From assembly GCA_947503965.1 (NCBI GenBank), contig CANNFU010000011.1, positions 55,279 through 119,278 of the forward strand: DNA of 64,000 nt. Direction: 5' to 3'. Under the pieces are notes generated by a model. It had not been told where the DNA came from and searched no databases. It was given only the letters and a program-made list of their open reading frames with translations. Both the position numbers and the translations under genes were made by a program. The DNA comes from an uncultured Paracoccaceae bacterium. Lineage in GTDB: Bacteria > Pseudomonadota > Alphaproteobacteria > Rhodobacterales > Rhodobacteraceae. Shown piece after piece: positions 1-8,641 of the stretch; positions within the stretch are counted from its first letter, which is position 1; every line of letters starts with the position of its first letter.

Positions 1-270
1 GACCTTGGCTGTGGTGTTGTCCAGATAGACCTGGGCCGCATCGCCGGTGACCTTGGGCTGTTTGGCCAATGCGGCCTCAACCGCGCCCATCACAGCAGGG
101 GCATTGCCGCCTGCACGGGTGATCAGGTTCGATGCAAGCCCTTCTTCATCGTCCATCAAGGCTTTGAGCAGGTGTTCAGGCGCGAATCTCTGATGATTCT
201 CACGCATTGCGATCGTCTGGGCGGCTTGTACGAATCCGCGCGACCGCTCGGTGAACTTGTCTAAGTTCAT
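1..270 (-). CDS. clpB: ClpB disaggregase, N-terminal 90 residues (cut by window edge)
   Basis: Cytoplasmic AAA+ disaggregase that works with DnaK to rescue aggregated proteins after heat stress. Only the first 90 codons are visible; the gene runs off the left edge. The start reads MNLDKFTERSRGFVQAAQ, followed by a segment rich in HLLKALM and GLASNLI motifs, which is the first half of the double Clp-N domain. The ATPase modules lie outside the window. The ATG at 270 is preceded on the minus strand by a purine-rich AGGAGAGACC site. A very good sigma-32-type promoter lies about 80 bases upstream, which fits a heat-shock gene. Confidence 0.93.
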   Translation of the reverse strand, partial: MNLDKFTERSRGFVQAAQTIAMRENHQRFAPEHLLKALMDDEEGLASNLITRAGGNAPAVMGAVEAALAKQPKVTGDAAQVYLDNTTAKV

Positions 271-347
271 GGGTCTCTCCTTTGTTAAGCGCCCATTTGG
301 CGGGTGCCCGGCTTGGCGGCACACCCTGATTTCGGGCCTCAACGCCT

Positions 348-376
348 AAATGGGGTCGGGAACGTTGCGTCGCAAG
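348..376 (-). promoter_or_regulatory. RpoH (sigma-32) heat-shock promoter for clpB
   Basis: Read on the minus strand, CTTGCGA (376-370) is separated by exactly 14 bases from CCCCATTT (355-348). This matches the heat-shock consensus CTTGAAA-N14-CCCCATNT closely, including the complete CCCCAT core. It faces clpB, whose start codon is about 80 bases downstream. RpoH control of clpB is standard in proteobacteria. Confidence 0.8.
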
Positions 377-471
377 ACCAAAGGTATGGATTTCCGTACT
401 GGGAAGCCAAAAGCCCTTTTCCCCGGTTTTTCCAAAGCGCTTTGGGGCATATAAACAGGCAGGAGGAAACG

Positions 472-663
472 ATGATGCCAAGAGCGACCAGAAAAGACGA
501 CACGACGGAAACGAACGTGCAGCTTTTCCCACTCTCTCCCGAAGCCGTGCGCCGATTGCGCCGGATAACGGAAGCCGCCGACCGCGCAGAGTTTCCCCCT
601 TGCCGCGACGACCAGACGACCACTCACGCGGACGACCTGCTGCGGCGACTGCTGCAACAATAG
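472..663 (+). CDS. Small hypothetical protein, 63 aa
   Basis: The start at 472 has a strong ribosome-binding site, AGGAGGAAA at 461-469, and a clear terminator lies 8 bases after the stop, so this is a discrete short transcription unit. The product begins MMPRATRKDDTTETNVQL and contains charged helical stretches (EAVRRLRRITEAADR, DDLLRRLLQQ). It has no signal peptide, membrane segment or cysteine pair. I do not recognise the family. It is probably cytoplasmic and could be a small nucleic-acid- or protein-binding protein, but nothing in the sequence proves that. Confidence 0.65.
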   Translation: MMPRATRKDDTTETNVQLFPLSPEAVRRLRRITEAADRAEFPPCRDDQTTTHADDLLRRLLQQ

Positions 664-670
664 GTCAGGA

Positions 671-709
671 AGGGCGCAGCCTCGGGACAGGCTGCGCCCT
701 TTCTTTTTG
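671..709 (+). terminator. Rho-independent terminator
   Basis: Perfect 12-bp stem AGGGCGCAGCCT (671-682) / AGGCTGCGCCCT (689-700) with a 6-base loop, followed directly by TTTCTTTTT. It ends the small gene at 472-663 and insulates pyrF. Confidence 0.9.
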
Positions 710-812
710 CTGGCCGCAGTGTGTGTCCAAAAGCTGTGAAAGCCATCCCATGATTGCACCGGCACTGGTCAACAGGTAGACCGCGCGAAAGCGATGCAAG
801 AAGGGACCCACC

Positions 813-1529
813 ATGCAAGATGACCGCCTGATTGTCGCGATGGACGTACCGAACGTGCTGGATGGGCTGGAACTGGCAAAAACACTCGGCGACAGCGTCA
901 GTTTCTACAAGATCGGGCTGGGGATGCTGACCGGTGGAGGGCTGGCGCTGGCCAATGAGCTGAAGCAGGAACACGGCAAGCGCATCTTTCTGGATATGAA
1001 ATTCTTTGACATCGGGGCCACGGTCGAAGCGGCGGTGCGCGGTGTTGCCCAGTTTGATCTGGATTTCCTGACGGTGCATGGCGATCCGCATGTGGTGCGC
1101 GCGGCGCGCGAAGGCGCAGGTGGATCGGGTATGAAAATCCTCGCTGTCACGATCTTGACGTCGCTGGACCGGGCCGACCTGGATGCATCCTGTATCAAGG
1201 CAGGCGATGTGCCCGATCTAGTACAGGAAAGGGCAGGCATCGCGCTGTCCAACGGGGCCGATGGTGTCATCGCCTCACCTCAAGAAGCCGCGTTGATCAG
1301 GGCCTTGCCCGAAGCCGCAGGCAAGCTGATCGTCACACCGGGTGTGCGGCCGGTTGGTGCCCCGCTGGGTGATCAGAAGCGGGTCATGACCCCGGCGCAG
1401 GCGATCGCGGCGGGAGCGGATCATGTGGTGGTGGGTCGTCCCATTTGGCAGGCCGCCAATCCGAAAGCCGCGGCAGAGGGGGTACTGGCCGAATTGCGAT
1501 CACCGCAGGCGCAATCACCCAATCATTAA
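813..1529 (+). CDS. pyrF: Orotidine 5'-phosphate decarboxylase
   Basis: Catalyses the last step of UMP synthesis, decarboxylation of OMP, in the cytoplasm. The 238-residue product has the family's normal length and is a single TIM-barrel domain. AMDVP near residue 10 supplies the first substrate-binding Asp. DMKFFDIG (residues 61-68) is the catalytic Asp-Lys-Asp array, with Met and Phe replacing the more usual Leu and His. VVVGRPIW near residue 208 is the phosphate-binding Arg loop. The ATG at 813 follows AAGGGACC. The gene stands alone after a strong terminator, as is usual for pyrF in this group. Confidence 0.95.
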   Translation: MQDDRLIVAMDVPNVLDGLELAKTLGDSVSFYKIGLGMLTGGGLALANELKQEHGKRIFLDMKFFDIGATVEAAVRGVAQFDLDFLTVHGDPHVVRAAREGAGGSGMKILAVTILTSLDRADLDASCIKAGDVPDLVQERAGIALSNGADGVIASPQEAALIRALPEAAGKLIVTPGVRPVGAPLGDQKRVMTPAQAIAAGADHVVVGRPIWQAANPKAAAEGVLAELRSPQAQSPNH

Positions 1530-1589
1530 TCGGGAACCAAATCCACGCTCGTGCATTTATGAAATGAAACAAGCGACGGAGATTTTCCC

Positions 1590-1775
1590 ATGCACATCAA
1601 AAATCTGCGCTACAACGCCGCCGCCGGGGTATTCAAGGCTTCGGTTGATATTGAGCGTTTCGGGCGCACATTCCGCTATCCGTGCGAAGTTCCCGGACCG
1701 CACAGCATGGACCAAAACGCAGTCATCGACAGGCTGCGCCACCGGGCGCTGCAAATGTCTGACACACAAATCTGA
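1590..1775 (+). CDS. Conserved-looking small protein, 61 aa, unknown function
   Basis: The reading frame starts MHIKNLRYNAAAGVFKASVD and ends LRHRALQMSDTQI. It lies 60 bases after pyrF, has GACGGAGA upstream as a plausible ribosome-binding site, and is followed by a terminator. Alternating aromatic and basic residues suggest a small compact beta-type domain, with no signal peptide or membrane helix. I do not recognise a function. Its position between pyrF and the 1844 terminator suggests read-through from pyrF. Confidence 0.6.
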   Translation: MHIKNLRYNAAAGVFKASVDIERFGRTFRYPCEVPGPHSMDQNAVIDRLRHRALQMSDTQI

Positions 1776-1843
1776 TGTAATTCGATCAAGTACGCAACAC
1801 CCGTCCCTGTCCCGGACCGTTGCAACGCCTCTTGATCACAACT

Positions 1844-1875
1844 GGCCCGACGCCTTGTGCGCCGGGCCTTTTTTT
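1844..1875 (+). terminator. Rho-independent terminator after the pyrF unit
   Basis: Stem GGCCCGACGC (1844-1853) / GCGCCGGGCC (1859-1868) with one mismatch and a 5-base loop, followed by seven T. It faces rightward and sits just before the stop of the convergent nfeD-like gene. Confidence 0.85.
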
Positions 1876-1889
1876 CAGGCATCGCAGCC

Positions 1890-2162
1890 TTAATCGTTAA
1901 TGTCGGTCTCCCAGACCTTCACCTGTCCGGTGCGCAGGCCAAAGACCTTGCGCATCAGCAGATAAGAGATCAGCGACATGACCGAAAAGATGACCAATGT
2001 GATGGCCAGGCCGCTGGCCGAGATACCAAACAGGATCAGAAATCCCATCATTGCAGCGCCCAGCGCAAACCCCAGGAAGATATAACCGGGGATCAGGACC
2101 TCAAGCGTCGCAAGGATCAGCGCACCTGACATCCACACCCACCATTCAGTCCAAAGTGGCAT
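1890..2162 (-). CDS. NfeD-like membrane protein (short form)
   Basis: A 90-residue membrane protein with two or three hydrophobic helices (about residues 8-50 and 50-70) ending in a short polar tail with VKVWETDIND. Short NfeD proteins partner SPFH/stomatin-type proteins in membrane microdomains. Here the start codon overlaps the stop of the SPFH gene (TAATG), so the two are translationally coupled. The product lacks the C-terminal OB-fold seen in longer NfeD proteins. Confidence 0.85.
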   Translation of the reverse strand: MPLWTEWWVWMSGALILATLEVLIPGYIFLGFALGAAMMGFLILFGISASGLAITLVIFSVMSLISYLLMRKVFGLRTGQVKVWETDIND

Positions 2163-3055
2163 TAGCTCCTCCCTTTCAGCATCTTGAAGGCATCGGCAAA
2201 GGCATCCAGCGCATTTGCTGGCAGCACGACAGTTTGATTGCCCTGACCCGAGCCAAGTTTCGTAAGCGATTCGACCTGTTTCAGTGCGACCTGATACTGT
2301 GCCGCTTCAAGCCCGTTTTCAGCAATCGCCACGGCAACAACCTGTGTTGCATAGGCTTCCGCATCGGCGAGCACGCGGCGTGCCTCTGCGTCCTGCTTGG
2401 CCGCGTACAGATCCGCATCGGCCTGCAGTTCGACCGCACGTTTCTTACCTTCGGCCTCTGTCACCTGCGCACGACGGGCGCGTTCGGCGTTCAACTGCTG
2501 CAGCATCGCCTGACGTGTGGCCTGATCTAGGTTCACGTCCAGAATTTCCGCACGGGTGACTTCGATACCCCAGTCATCAACCTGCTGCGCCACCTGTTCA
2601 CGTACAGCCGCGATCAGGCTTGATCGGTTCGCCTGCACCTGGTCGAGTTCCATACGACCAATCTCGGACCGGACAATACCGGCAACAGTTGTCGAAATCG
2701 CACCATCCACATCGCGGATACGGTAAACGGTCTTTTCCGGTTCGATAATCCGATAGAACACGGATGTCTCAACCTGCACCAACACGTTGTCCGACGTGAT
2801 CGCATCCTGCGTCATTGATGGCAGCTGACGTTCAAGAATTGATACTTTATGCCGCACGCGGTCCAGAAACGGTACGATAAAGTTGATACCTGGCCCAAGC
2901 ACTGAGCGGAGTCGCCCAAGGCGTTCGACCACAAATTTCTCTGACTGTGGCACGATCCGTACCCCGGCCAGAATACAGACGATGATAAACACCGCCAGCA
3001 GCAAGTATAGCACATTCTGACCGAGGAATTCGGCAAACATATCTTCAATTGGCAT
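2162..3055 (-). CDS. SPFH/band-7 (stomatin, QmcA-like) membrane protein
   Basis: This 297-residue protein has an N-terminal membrane helix (about residues 13-32) followed by the band-7 domain, which begins VRIVPQSEKFVVERLGR. A long Ala/Glu-rich coiled-coil (about 170-255) includes AKQDAEARRVLADAEAYA. SPFH proteins form ring or cage assemblies in the inner membrane that organise proteases or lipids. The length and the pairing with an NfeD-like gene are typical of the QmcA/YbbK group. The ATG at 3055 follows AAGAAAGGGAC on the minus strand. Confidence 0.92.
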   Translation of the reverse strand: MPIEDMFAEFLGQNVLYLLLAVFIIVCILAGVRIVPQSEKFVVERLGRLRSVLGPGINFIVPFLDRVRHKVSILERQLPSMTQDAITSDNVLVQVETSVFYRIIEPEKTVYRIRDVDGAISTTVAGIVRSEIGRMELDQVQANRSSLIAAVREQVAQQVDDWGIEVTRAEILDVNLDQATRQAMLQQLNAERARRAQVTEAEGKKRAVELQADADLYAAKQDAEARRVLADAEAYATQVVAVAIAENGLEAAQYQVALKQVESLTKLGSGQGNQTVVLPANALDAFADAFKMLKGRS

Positions 3056-3094
3056 AGAGCTGTCCCTTTCTTGTTATGAAGGACAGATATGCAC

Positions 3095-4348
3095 TTAGGA
3101 CACCGTGTTCAAAGCGATTCGATGATTACTTGGGGTGAAGTTTTCCTTAAGTTTCCCCTCGACCACACCTGCCACGATATCGGCTGTTGCCGCTGATAAG
3201 GTCCAGCCCAAATGCCCATGTCCGGTGTTGTAGAAAACGCGGGGCCGGCGCCCGGCGCCCACCCGCGGCATCATATTAGGCATCATCGGGCGCAGGCCTG
3301 CCCAAGGTACTACATTTTCAGTGCTGACATCGGGAAAATGGGTTTCGCACCAATCCACCAAAGGCTTGACACGGTCGGCGCGGATATCACGGTTTTCGCC
3401 GTTGAACTCTGCCGTCCCTGCAATGCGGAACCGATCACGGCCCAAGCGGGACGTCACGATCTTGGCCTTGTCGTCCAACAGGGAAACAGTTGGCGCAGCG
3501 GCTTGCGATGCGGCATCAGGCAGGTTCACGGTGATCGAATAGCCCTTGACCGGATAGACATTCACCCGGTCACCCAGCATACGCGCAAAAGACCGCGACG
3601 CCACACCAGCAGAGACCACGACACCATCGAAACGCTGTTCGTCCCTGCCCCGCACGGTCACATGATCCGCATGAGCTTGCAAATCTTCAACAGCATGCCC
3701 CATCTGAAATTGCACACCTTGTTGGCACAGCCAAGCGGCCAACCCGACAGTGAATTTGTGAATGTCACCTGTGCTGTCGCTTTCGGTCCAGAACCCGCCA
3801 AGGATATCTCCGCGCAAGGTCGGCTCTGTCGCGCGAACCTCATCGGCGGTCAGTTCACGGCGCTGCAGTCCACCCTGCGCCAGCAGACCCGTGACCTTGC
3901 GCGCATGATCAAAATCTTTCTGGGTCTTGTAGAAATGCAAGATCCCTGCCGGGGTGAAATCAAAATCCACACCCGCACGATCTGCCATCTCTGCCAGACC
4001 TGCACGCGCGGTCACCGCCAGCCGCGCTGTTTCGATAGTATTGCTCTTATACCTTGGAATATTAGCCAGAAACTCTGCCATCCAGCTGATCTTGTGCCAA
4101 CCCGGACGGGGGTTTACCGACAATGGCGCATCATGCTGCAGCATCCAGCGGACGCCCTTGATCACCGTGGACCACTGGTTCCACACTTCGGCGTTTGACG
4201 CGCTCAACTGCCCGCCATTGGCAAAGCTGGTTTCCATCGCGGCATACCGCTGACGATCAAAAACCGTCACGTCGAACCCGCGTTTATAAAGTGAATAAGC
4301 GGTGGTCACACCGGTAATCCCGGCACCTAAAACAGCAATATGAGGCAT
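3095..4348 (-). CDS. dadA: D-amino acid dehydrogenase, small subunit type (FAD)
   Basis: Flavoenzyme of 417 residues in the DadA/glycine oxidase family, which oxidatively deaminates D-amino acids and passes electrons to the quinone pool at the inner membrane. The ATG at 4348 gives MPHIAVLGAGITGVT, so the FAD-binding GxGxxG (residues 8-13) sits at the very N-terminus, as expected. YNTGHGHLGWTLS near the C-terminus is the conserved FAD-contacting segment. A tandem glycine riboswitch immediately upstream suggests glycine is the signal and perhaps a substrate, so glycine oxidation is a realistic alternative to D-alanine catabolism. Confidence 0.9.
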   Translation of the reverse strand: MPHIAVLGAGITGVTTAYSLYKRGFDVTVFDRQRYAAMETSFANGGQLSASNAEVWNQWSTVIKGVRWMLQHDAPLSVNPRPGWHKISWMAEFLANIPRYKSNTIETARLAVTARAGLAEMADRAGVDFDFTPAGILHFYKTQKDFDHARKVTGLLAQGGLQRRELTADEVRATEPTLRGDILGGFWTESDSTGDIHKFTVGLAAWLCQQGVQFQMGHAVEDLQAHADHVTVRGRDEQRFDGVVVSAGVASRSFARMLGDRVNVYPVKGYSITVNLPDAASQAAAPTVSLLDDKAKIVTSRLGRDRFRIAGTAEFNGENRDIRADRVKPLVDWCETHFPDVSTENVVPWAGLRPMMPNMMPRVGAGRRPRVFYNTGHGHLGWTLSAATADIVAGVVEGKLKENFTPSNHRIALNTVS

Positions 4349-4379
4349 GGTACAGCTCCTGTAACCATCTGCCCCCACC

Positions 4380-4545
4380 GTCTGCTGTACCTGAGAGATT
4401 CACCCCTCTGGGCTTGCTCCTTCGGCGGACCATCAAAGGCCACTCTTCGGCGTGTTGCACCCCAACCGGTCCTTTTGCCTGAGAGTGACCGGGGCGGTTG
4501 CTCCTTCGGCGACGGACACAAGGACCGTTCTCTCCCGGTCGGTGT
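4380..4545 (-). ncRNA. Tandem glycine riboswitch upstream of dadA
   Basis: On the minus strand the leader carries two aptamers, each with the conserved GCCGAAGGAGCAA core (about 4514-4499 and 4435-4420) and a matching CTCTCAGG segment (about 4494-4485 and 4398-4390). GACCGGGAGAGA opens the first aptamer at 4540. Paired aptamers joined by a short linker are the hallmark of the glycine riboswitch. The second aptamer ends about 35 bases before the dadA start, so translational or short-leader control is likely. Glycine riboswitches usually activate glycine-degrading genes. Confidence 0.93.
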
Positions 4546-4684
4546 GTTTCCTATTGGAAACCTCATAGACAGATTGCCGCACAAAGCAACCGATATTTGC
4601 AACAGTTTTCGATCAATCAAGCGCAATTCTAGCGACCGTGATATTACGATGGCAGAACCGATATATCAGCCACAGGAACACATT

Positions 4685-5089
4685 ATGCGAACTGACCAGA
4701 CATCGCCGTTTCAGGCCATTCGCGCGGTTGATTACACGGTTATTTTCGTGCGCGACATGGATGCCATGCGACAGTTCTACGAAAATGTCATGCAGTTCCC
4801 AATGGCCCGCGCGCTGTCGGCCAATTGGATCGAATATCAGATCGGTCCCAATACCTTTGTGCTGTCCCGGGCTGCCCGCACCGCAAATGATGCACCCATT
4901 CCGCAAGGCACCGCAGCACTTCAGTTGGCGTTCAAAGTGGACGTGGAACAGGTCGATGCCTGCGCCAAGGAGCTTTCCCGCCAGGACATACCCATCATGT
5001 CACCGCCGACTGATCACGATTTCGGCCACCGCACCCTGTTCTTTCGGGACCCCGACGGCAATCTGCTGGAAATCTACGCCGAGATTTAG
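4685..5089 (+). CDS. VOC-superfamily (glyoxalase/bleomycin-resistance fold) protein
   Basis: A 134-residue single-domain protein with two beta-alpha-beta-beta-beta modules. VDYTVIFVRDMDAMRQFYEN opens module one and DHDFGHRTLFFRDPDGNLLEIY closes module two, the latter carrying the usual C-terminal metal-ligand Glu. I chose the ATG at 4685 because CAGGAACA precedes it. An in-frame ATG at 4649 lacks a ribosome-binding site. VOC proteins may be lyases, dioxygenases or resistance proteins, and the substrate cannot be told from sequence. It is divergent from dadA and convergent with the Nudix gene. Confidence 0.85.
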   Translation: MRTDQTSPFQAIRAVDYTVIFVRDMDAMRQFYENVMQFPMARALSANWIEYQIGPNTFVLSRAARTANDAPIPQGTAALQLAFKVDVEQVDACAKELSRQDIPIMSPPTDHDFGHRTLFFRDPDGNLLEIYAEI

Positions 5090-5523
5090 GCAGGCAGCCC
5101 ACCCGTTTCGGCCACCCATTTCGCTAACCGTACATCATAGGACGGCACGCGATTGCGCAACGCAACAAATGCATCCATATCGAACAACGCCCAGCGCTGC
5201 CCTTCGTCGCCAAAAACGATGTCGTCCACCGTTTCGGGCGCCATCTGCGCCACGAAGAATGCGTTCCATTTCTCGGGCGCAGTGAGGGATTGAAACATGC
5301 TTTCCCACAACACTGCACTTTGCGGCAGAACCAATCCCAACTCTTCTTCCAACTCGCGCGCCAGGGTCTCGAACGTCGTCTCATCCCCTTCCCGACCGCC
5401 GCCAGGCAGGTCCCAAAGGTTCGGATAATGAATATCGGGCAAATCGTCCCTCAGGATGCTGACCAACTGATCGCCGAGAAACAGCGCCACTTTGGCCCCG
5501 TGATGCCACTGCGTTGTGTCCAT
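5086..5523 (-). CDS. Nudix hydrolase
   Basis: A 145-residue pyrophosphohydrolase. A complete Nudix box spans about residues 42-64, starting GGREGDE and ending RELEEELGL, which fits G-x5-E-x7-REUxEExGU exactly. The box binds the divalent metals that cleave nucleoside diphosphate-X compounds. The C-terminal half, with GDEGQRWALFDMDAF, resembles NUDIX proteins that act on small nucleotides. The exact substrate is unknown. Its stop overlaps the stop of the convergent VOC gene by four bases. Its start is 25 bases from dinB, so the two share a divergent control region. Confidence 0.9.
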   Translation of the reverse strand: MDTTQWHHGAKVALFLGDQLVSILRDDLPDIHYPNLWDLPGGGREGDETTFETLARELEEELGLVLPQSAVLWESMFQSLTAPEKWNAFFVAQMAPETVDDIVFGDEGQRWALFDMDAFVALRNRVPSYDVRLAKWVAETGGLPA

Positions 5524-5548
5524 GCCCTGCTCCTCTTACATTAGCGTT

Positions 5549-6802
5549 ATGCCAGCCCTGTGCCGCGATTGCCTGACCACATTTGACAGCGAAACCCGCT
5601 GTCCGCAATGCCGGAGCCCACGGGTCACGCGGCATCCGGAACTGTTCGATCTGTCCATCGCGCATATGGATTGCGATGCGTTTTATGCATCCGTCGAAAG
5701 GCGCGATAACCCCGAACTGGCCGACAAGCCGGTGATCATCGGTGGCGGCAAGCGTGGGGTTGTGTCGACCGCCTGCTATGTCGCCCGGATCAAGGGCGTC
5801 AAATCGGCCATGCCCATGTTCAAGGCGCTGAAGCTTTGCCCCGAGGCTGTCGTGGTCCGCCCCCGGTTCGACGCCTATGTTGAAGCCTCCCGCGCGATCC
5901 GGGCGATGATGGATGAACTGACCCCGGTGGTCGAACCGCTGTCACTGGACGAGGCGTTTATGGACCTGACCGGCACCGCCCGGCTGCACCATGCGCCGCC
6001 CGCGGTCATGCTGGCGCGGCTGGTGAAACGGATGAAGGATGAGTTGGGGCTGACCGGGTCTATCGGGTTGTCGCACAACAAATTCCTAGCCAAGGTCGCG
6101 TCTGACCTCGACAAACCGCGCGGCTTTTCGATCATCGGCAAGGCAGAAACCACCGCGTTCCTGCGCCCCAAATCGGTCCGCCTGATCTGGGGCATCGGCC
6201 CGGCAGCGCAGGCCAGCCTGGAGGCTGCGGGCATCCGCACCTTCGACGATCTGTTGCGTTGGGACCGGCGCGATCTGCATGATCGGTTCGGGGGCATGGG
6301 TGAGCGGCTTTATTCGCTGGCGCGTGGCGAAGACGGGCGCCGCATCTCGGCCCATACACCGGTCAAGACGCTGTCAAACGAAACCACGTTCAACGAGGAT
6401 ACCAGCAATGTCGATATCCTAGACGGGCATATCTGGCGGATGTCCGAGAAGGTTAGCGCGCGGGCCAAGGCCAAGGACAAGGCAGGGCGGGTCGTGACGC
6501 TGAAGCTGAAGACCCATGATTTCAAGGGGATCACCAAGCGGTTGAGCCTGCGGCACCCCACCCAGATCGCCGACACGATCTACCGGACCGCCCGCGCGCT
6601 GTTCGATCAGGTCGGCGACAAGGGGCCTTACCGGCTGTTGGGCGTGGGCCTGTCCGAGATCACATCAGCCGAAGGGGCCGACCGCGAAGGCGATCTGCTC
6701 GACCCCGGTGCGATCAAGCGTGCCGAGGCGGAAAAGGCGGCCGATCTGATCCGGCAGAAGTTCGGGGCGGATGCGATCATCAAAGGGCGGGCTTTGCGGT
6801 AA
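5549..6802 (+). CDS. dinB: DNA polymerase IV (Y family) with N-terminal zinc ribbon
   Basis: Error-prone lesion-bypass polymerase of 417 residues. Starting at the ATG at 5549, residues 5-21 form a C-x2-C-x9-C-x2-C ribbon (CRDC, CPQC) ahead of the polymerase core. This extension is common in alphaproteobacterial DinB. HMDCDAFYASVE (39-50) carries the first catalytic Asp, and SLDEAFMDLT (132-141) carries the acidic pair. A helix-hairpin-helix follows (WGIGPAAQASLEAAGI), then the little-finger domain (about 290-400). I see no LexA-type GTTC-N7-GTTC box upstream. A steric-gate Phe is present in DAFYAS. Confidence 0.95.
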   Translation: MPALCRDCLTTFDSETRCPQCRSPRVTRHPELFDLSIAHMDCDAFYASVERRDNPELADKPVIIGGGKRGVVSTACYVARIKGVKSAMPMFKALKLCPEAVVVRPRFDAYVEASRAIRAMMDELTPVVEPLSLDEAFMDLTGTARLHHAPPAVMLARLVKRMKDELGLTGSIGLSHNKFLAKVASDLDKPRGFSIIGKAETTAFLRPKSVRLIWGIGPAAQASLEAAGIRTFDDLLRWDRRDLHDRFGGMGERLYSLARGEDGRRISAHTPVKTLSNETTFNEDTSNVDILDGHIWRMSEKVSARAKAKDKAGRVVTLKLKTHDFKGITKRLSLRHPTQIADTIYRTARALFDQVGDKGPYRLLGVGLSEITSAEGADREGDLLDPGAIKRAEAEKAADLIRQKFGADAIIKGRALR

Positions 6803-6807
6803 CGTAA

Positions 6808-6825
6808 GATGGGTCTTGACCCATC
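6808..6825. repeat. Short dispersed palindrome, copy 1
   Basis: GATGGGT-CTTG-ACCCATC lies 5 bases after the dinB stop. The same 7-bp arms occur at 12649-12666 and 59967-59986, each time just after a gene. With no T-run, it is a weak terminator at best. Confidence 0.6.
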
Positions 6826-7017
6826 CTGCTTTGAAACCCTACCCTTCGTTCTATCGGTCAACACCTACAACAGGAGGGCACAAGCTGAACATGCGTATCA
6901 TCCGCCGACTTCAGCATGGTCCTCGCTTTGCCCTGTAAATTCGTTTGCAGGGCATGATCCGAAACGGTCTGCCCATCATGCCGCCACAGCGCGGCCATTT
7001 CCTGATCAGAGACCGAC

Positions 7018-8538
7018 ATGACCATTCTCAACATCAATGCCTTGGGCGTGACCCTTGGCGAACCGCTTTTCACTGACCTCAACCTGACAATTTCCAAGGG
7101 CGACCGTATCGGGCTTGTTGCCGCCAACGGGCGGGGTAAGTCGACCCTGATGTGGTGTATAGCGGGCACGTTTGACCCCACCACCGGCGATATCACCCGC
7201 GCGCGCGGCCTGCGCGTGGGGCATGTGGAACAGAATGTGCCGCCCGATGCGCTGGAGAAATCCCTTTACGATCATGTGCTTGCCGCCCTGCCCGCCGAGC
7301 AGGCCGATTACGAAAGCTGGCGGGTCGATGTGGTGCTGGACGATCTAAAGGTGCCTTATGATCTGCAGCAGAAACCGCTGAAGGATCTCAGCGGGGGTTG
7401 GCGGCGCACCGCCCTACTGGCCGCCGCCTGGATCACCGAACCGGACCTTTTGCTGCTCGACGAACCGACCAACCATCTGGACCTGCACCGCATCGGATTG
7501 CTGCAGGACTGGCTGGGCGGCCTGCCCCGCGATGTGCCCGCCGTGATCATTAGCCATGACCGGGCGTTCCTGGATGCGGTGACCAATCGGACCTTGTTTT
7601 TAAGGGCGGAGCGGTCGCGTGATTTTGCCTTGCCTTTTAGTCGCGCGCGGGCGGCGCTGGATGAGGCGGACGCGGCTGATGAACGCCGCTTTGCCAATGA
7701 TCTGAATAAGGCCAGCCAATTGCGCAAACAGGCGGCCAAGCTGAAGAATATCGGGATCAATTCCGGTTCTGACCTGTTGATCACCAAGACCAAGCAACTG
7801 ACCGAACGGGCGGCCAAGATCGAGGCGGCGGCCAAGCCTGCCCATCACGAACGCGGCGCGGGCGATATCCGGCTGGCCAATAGCGGGACCCATGCGAGGG
7901 CGCTGATTGCGCTGGATGATGTGGCGGTGGAAACGCCGGATGGGCGGCAGCTTTATACGACCGGGAAGAAATGGATCAGCCCCGGCGATCGGATTGTTCT
8001 GCTGGGCACGAATGGCACCGGCAAGACGCGGCTGATCAACATGATCCATCGCGCAATTGCGGGTGATGTCGCTGGTATCAAATGCGCCCCGACCCTTGTG
8101 GAAGGGTATTCGGATCAACATCTTAACCAGCTTTCGGATGGCGACACCCCGATGACCGCCGTCGCCGGACAATTCGATGTGGGCGACCAGCGCGCGCGCG
8201 GTTTGCTGGCGGGGGCCGGGGTGACTATCCAGATGCAGGACACGAAAATCGACGCGTTGTCCGGCGGGCAGAAGGCCCGGCTGGCGATGCTGATCCTGCG
8301 CCTGCAACAGCCGAATTTCTACCTGCTGGATGAGCCAACCAACCATCTGGACATCGAAGGACAGGAGGCGCTGGAGGAGGAATTGATCACCCATCGGGCC
8401 GCCTGCCTGCTGGTCAGCCATGACCGGAGTTTTCTGCGGAACGTGGGCAACCGGTTCTGGGAAATCCGGGGCAAGCGGCTGGTTGAAGTCAATGATCCGG
8501 AGGCGTTCTTAAGCGCTGAAATGCAAGCGAGGTCGTAA
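7018..8538 (+). CDS. ABC-F family ATPase (duplicated ATPase domains, no membrane part)
   Basis: A soluble 506-residue protein with two ABC modules. The first Walker A is AANGRGKS (about 35-42), with signature LSGGWRR and Walker B LLLLDEPTNHLD. The second has GTNGTGKT (about 340), LSGGQKAR and LLDEPTNHLD. ABC-F proteins bind the ribosomal E site and relieve stalls, or act in antibiotic protection. A Glu follows each Walker B Asp, so both sites should hydrolyse ATP. A charged linker (about 205-275) connects the modules. At about 506 residues it is shorter than EttA or Uup, and it lacks the Uup coiled-coil tail. Confidence 0.92.
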   Translation: MTILNINALGVTLGEPLFTDLNLTISKGDRIGLVAANGRGKSTLMWCIAGTFDPTTGDITRARGLRVGHVEQNVPPDALEKSLYDHVLAALPAEQADYESWRVDVVLDDLKVPYDLQQKPLKDLSGGWRRTALLAAAWITEPDLLLLDEPTNHLDLHRIGLLQDWLGGLPRDVPAVIISHDRAFLDAVTNRTLFLRAERSRDFALPFSRARAALDEADAADERRFANDLNKASQLRKQAAKLKNIGINSGSDLLITKTKQLTERAAKIEAAAKPAHHERGAGDIRLANSGTHARALIALDDVAVETPDGRQLYTTGKKWISPGDRIVLLGTNGTGKTRLINMIHRAIAGDVAGIKCAPTLVEGYSDQHLNQLSDGDTPMTAVAGQFDVGDQRARGLLAGAGVTIQMQDTKIDALSGGQKARLAMLILRLQQPNFYLLDEPTNHLDIEGQEALEEELITHRAACLLVSHDRSFLRNVGNRFWEIRGKRLVEVNDPEAFLSAEMQARS

Positions 8539-8641
8539 CGGTGCTTTGGTCAGGGTCATCGCGGGTTTGGCCCTGCACGCAAACCAGTAGCGCAAAATGC
8601 CACACTTGTCTGGCGGACCGCTTGTTGTCATTGAATACCTG

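Noticed and set aside
4340..4684. Extended N-terminus of the VOC protein
   Set aside because: The extension would be read through the glycine riboswitch region and shows no conserved protein features; the ATG at 4685 suits the domain.
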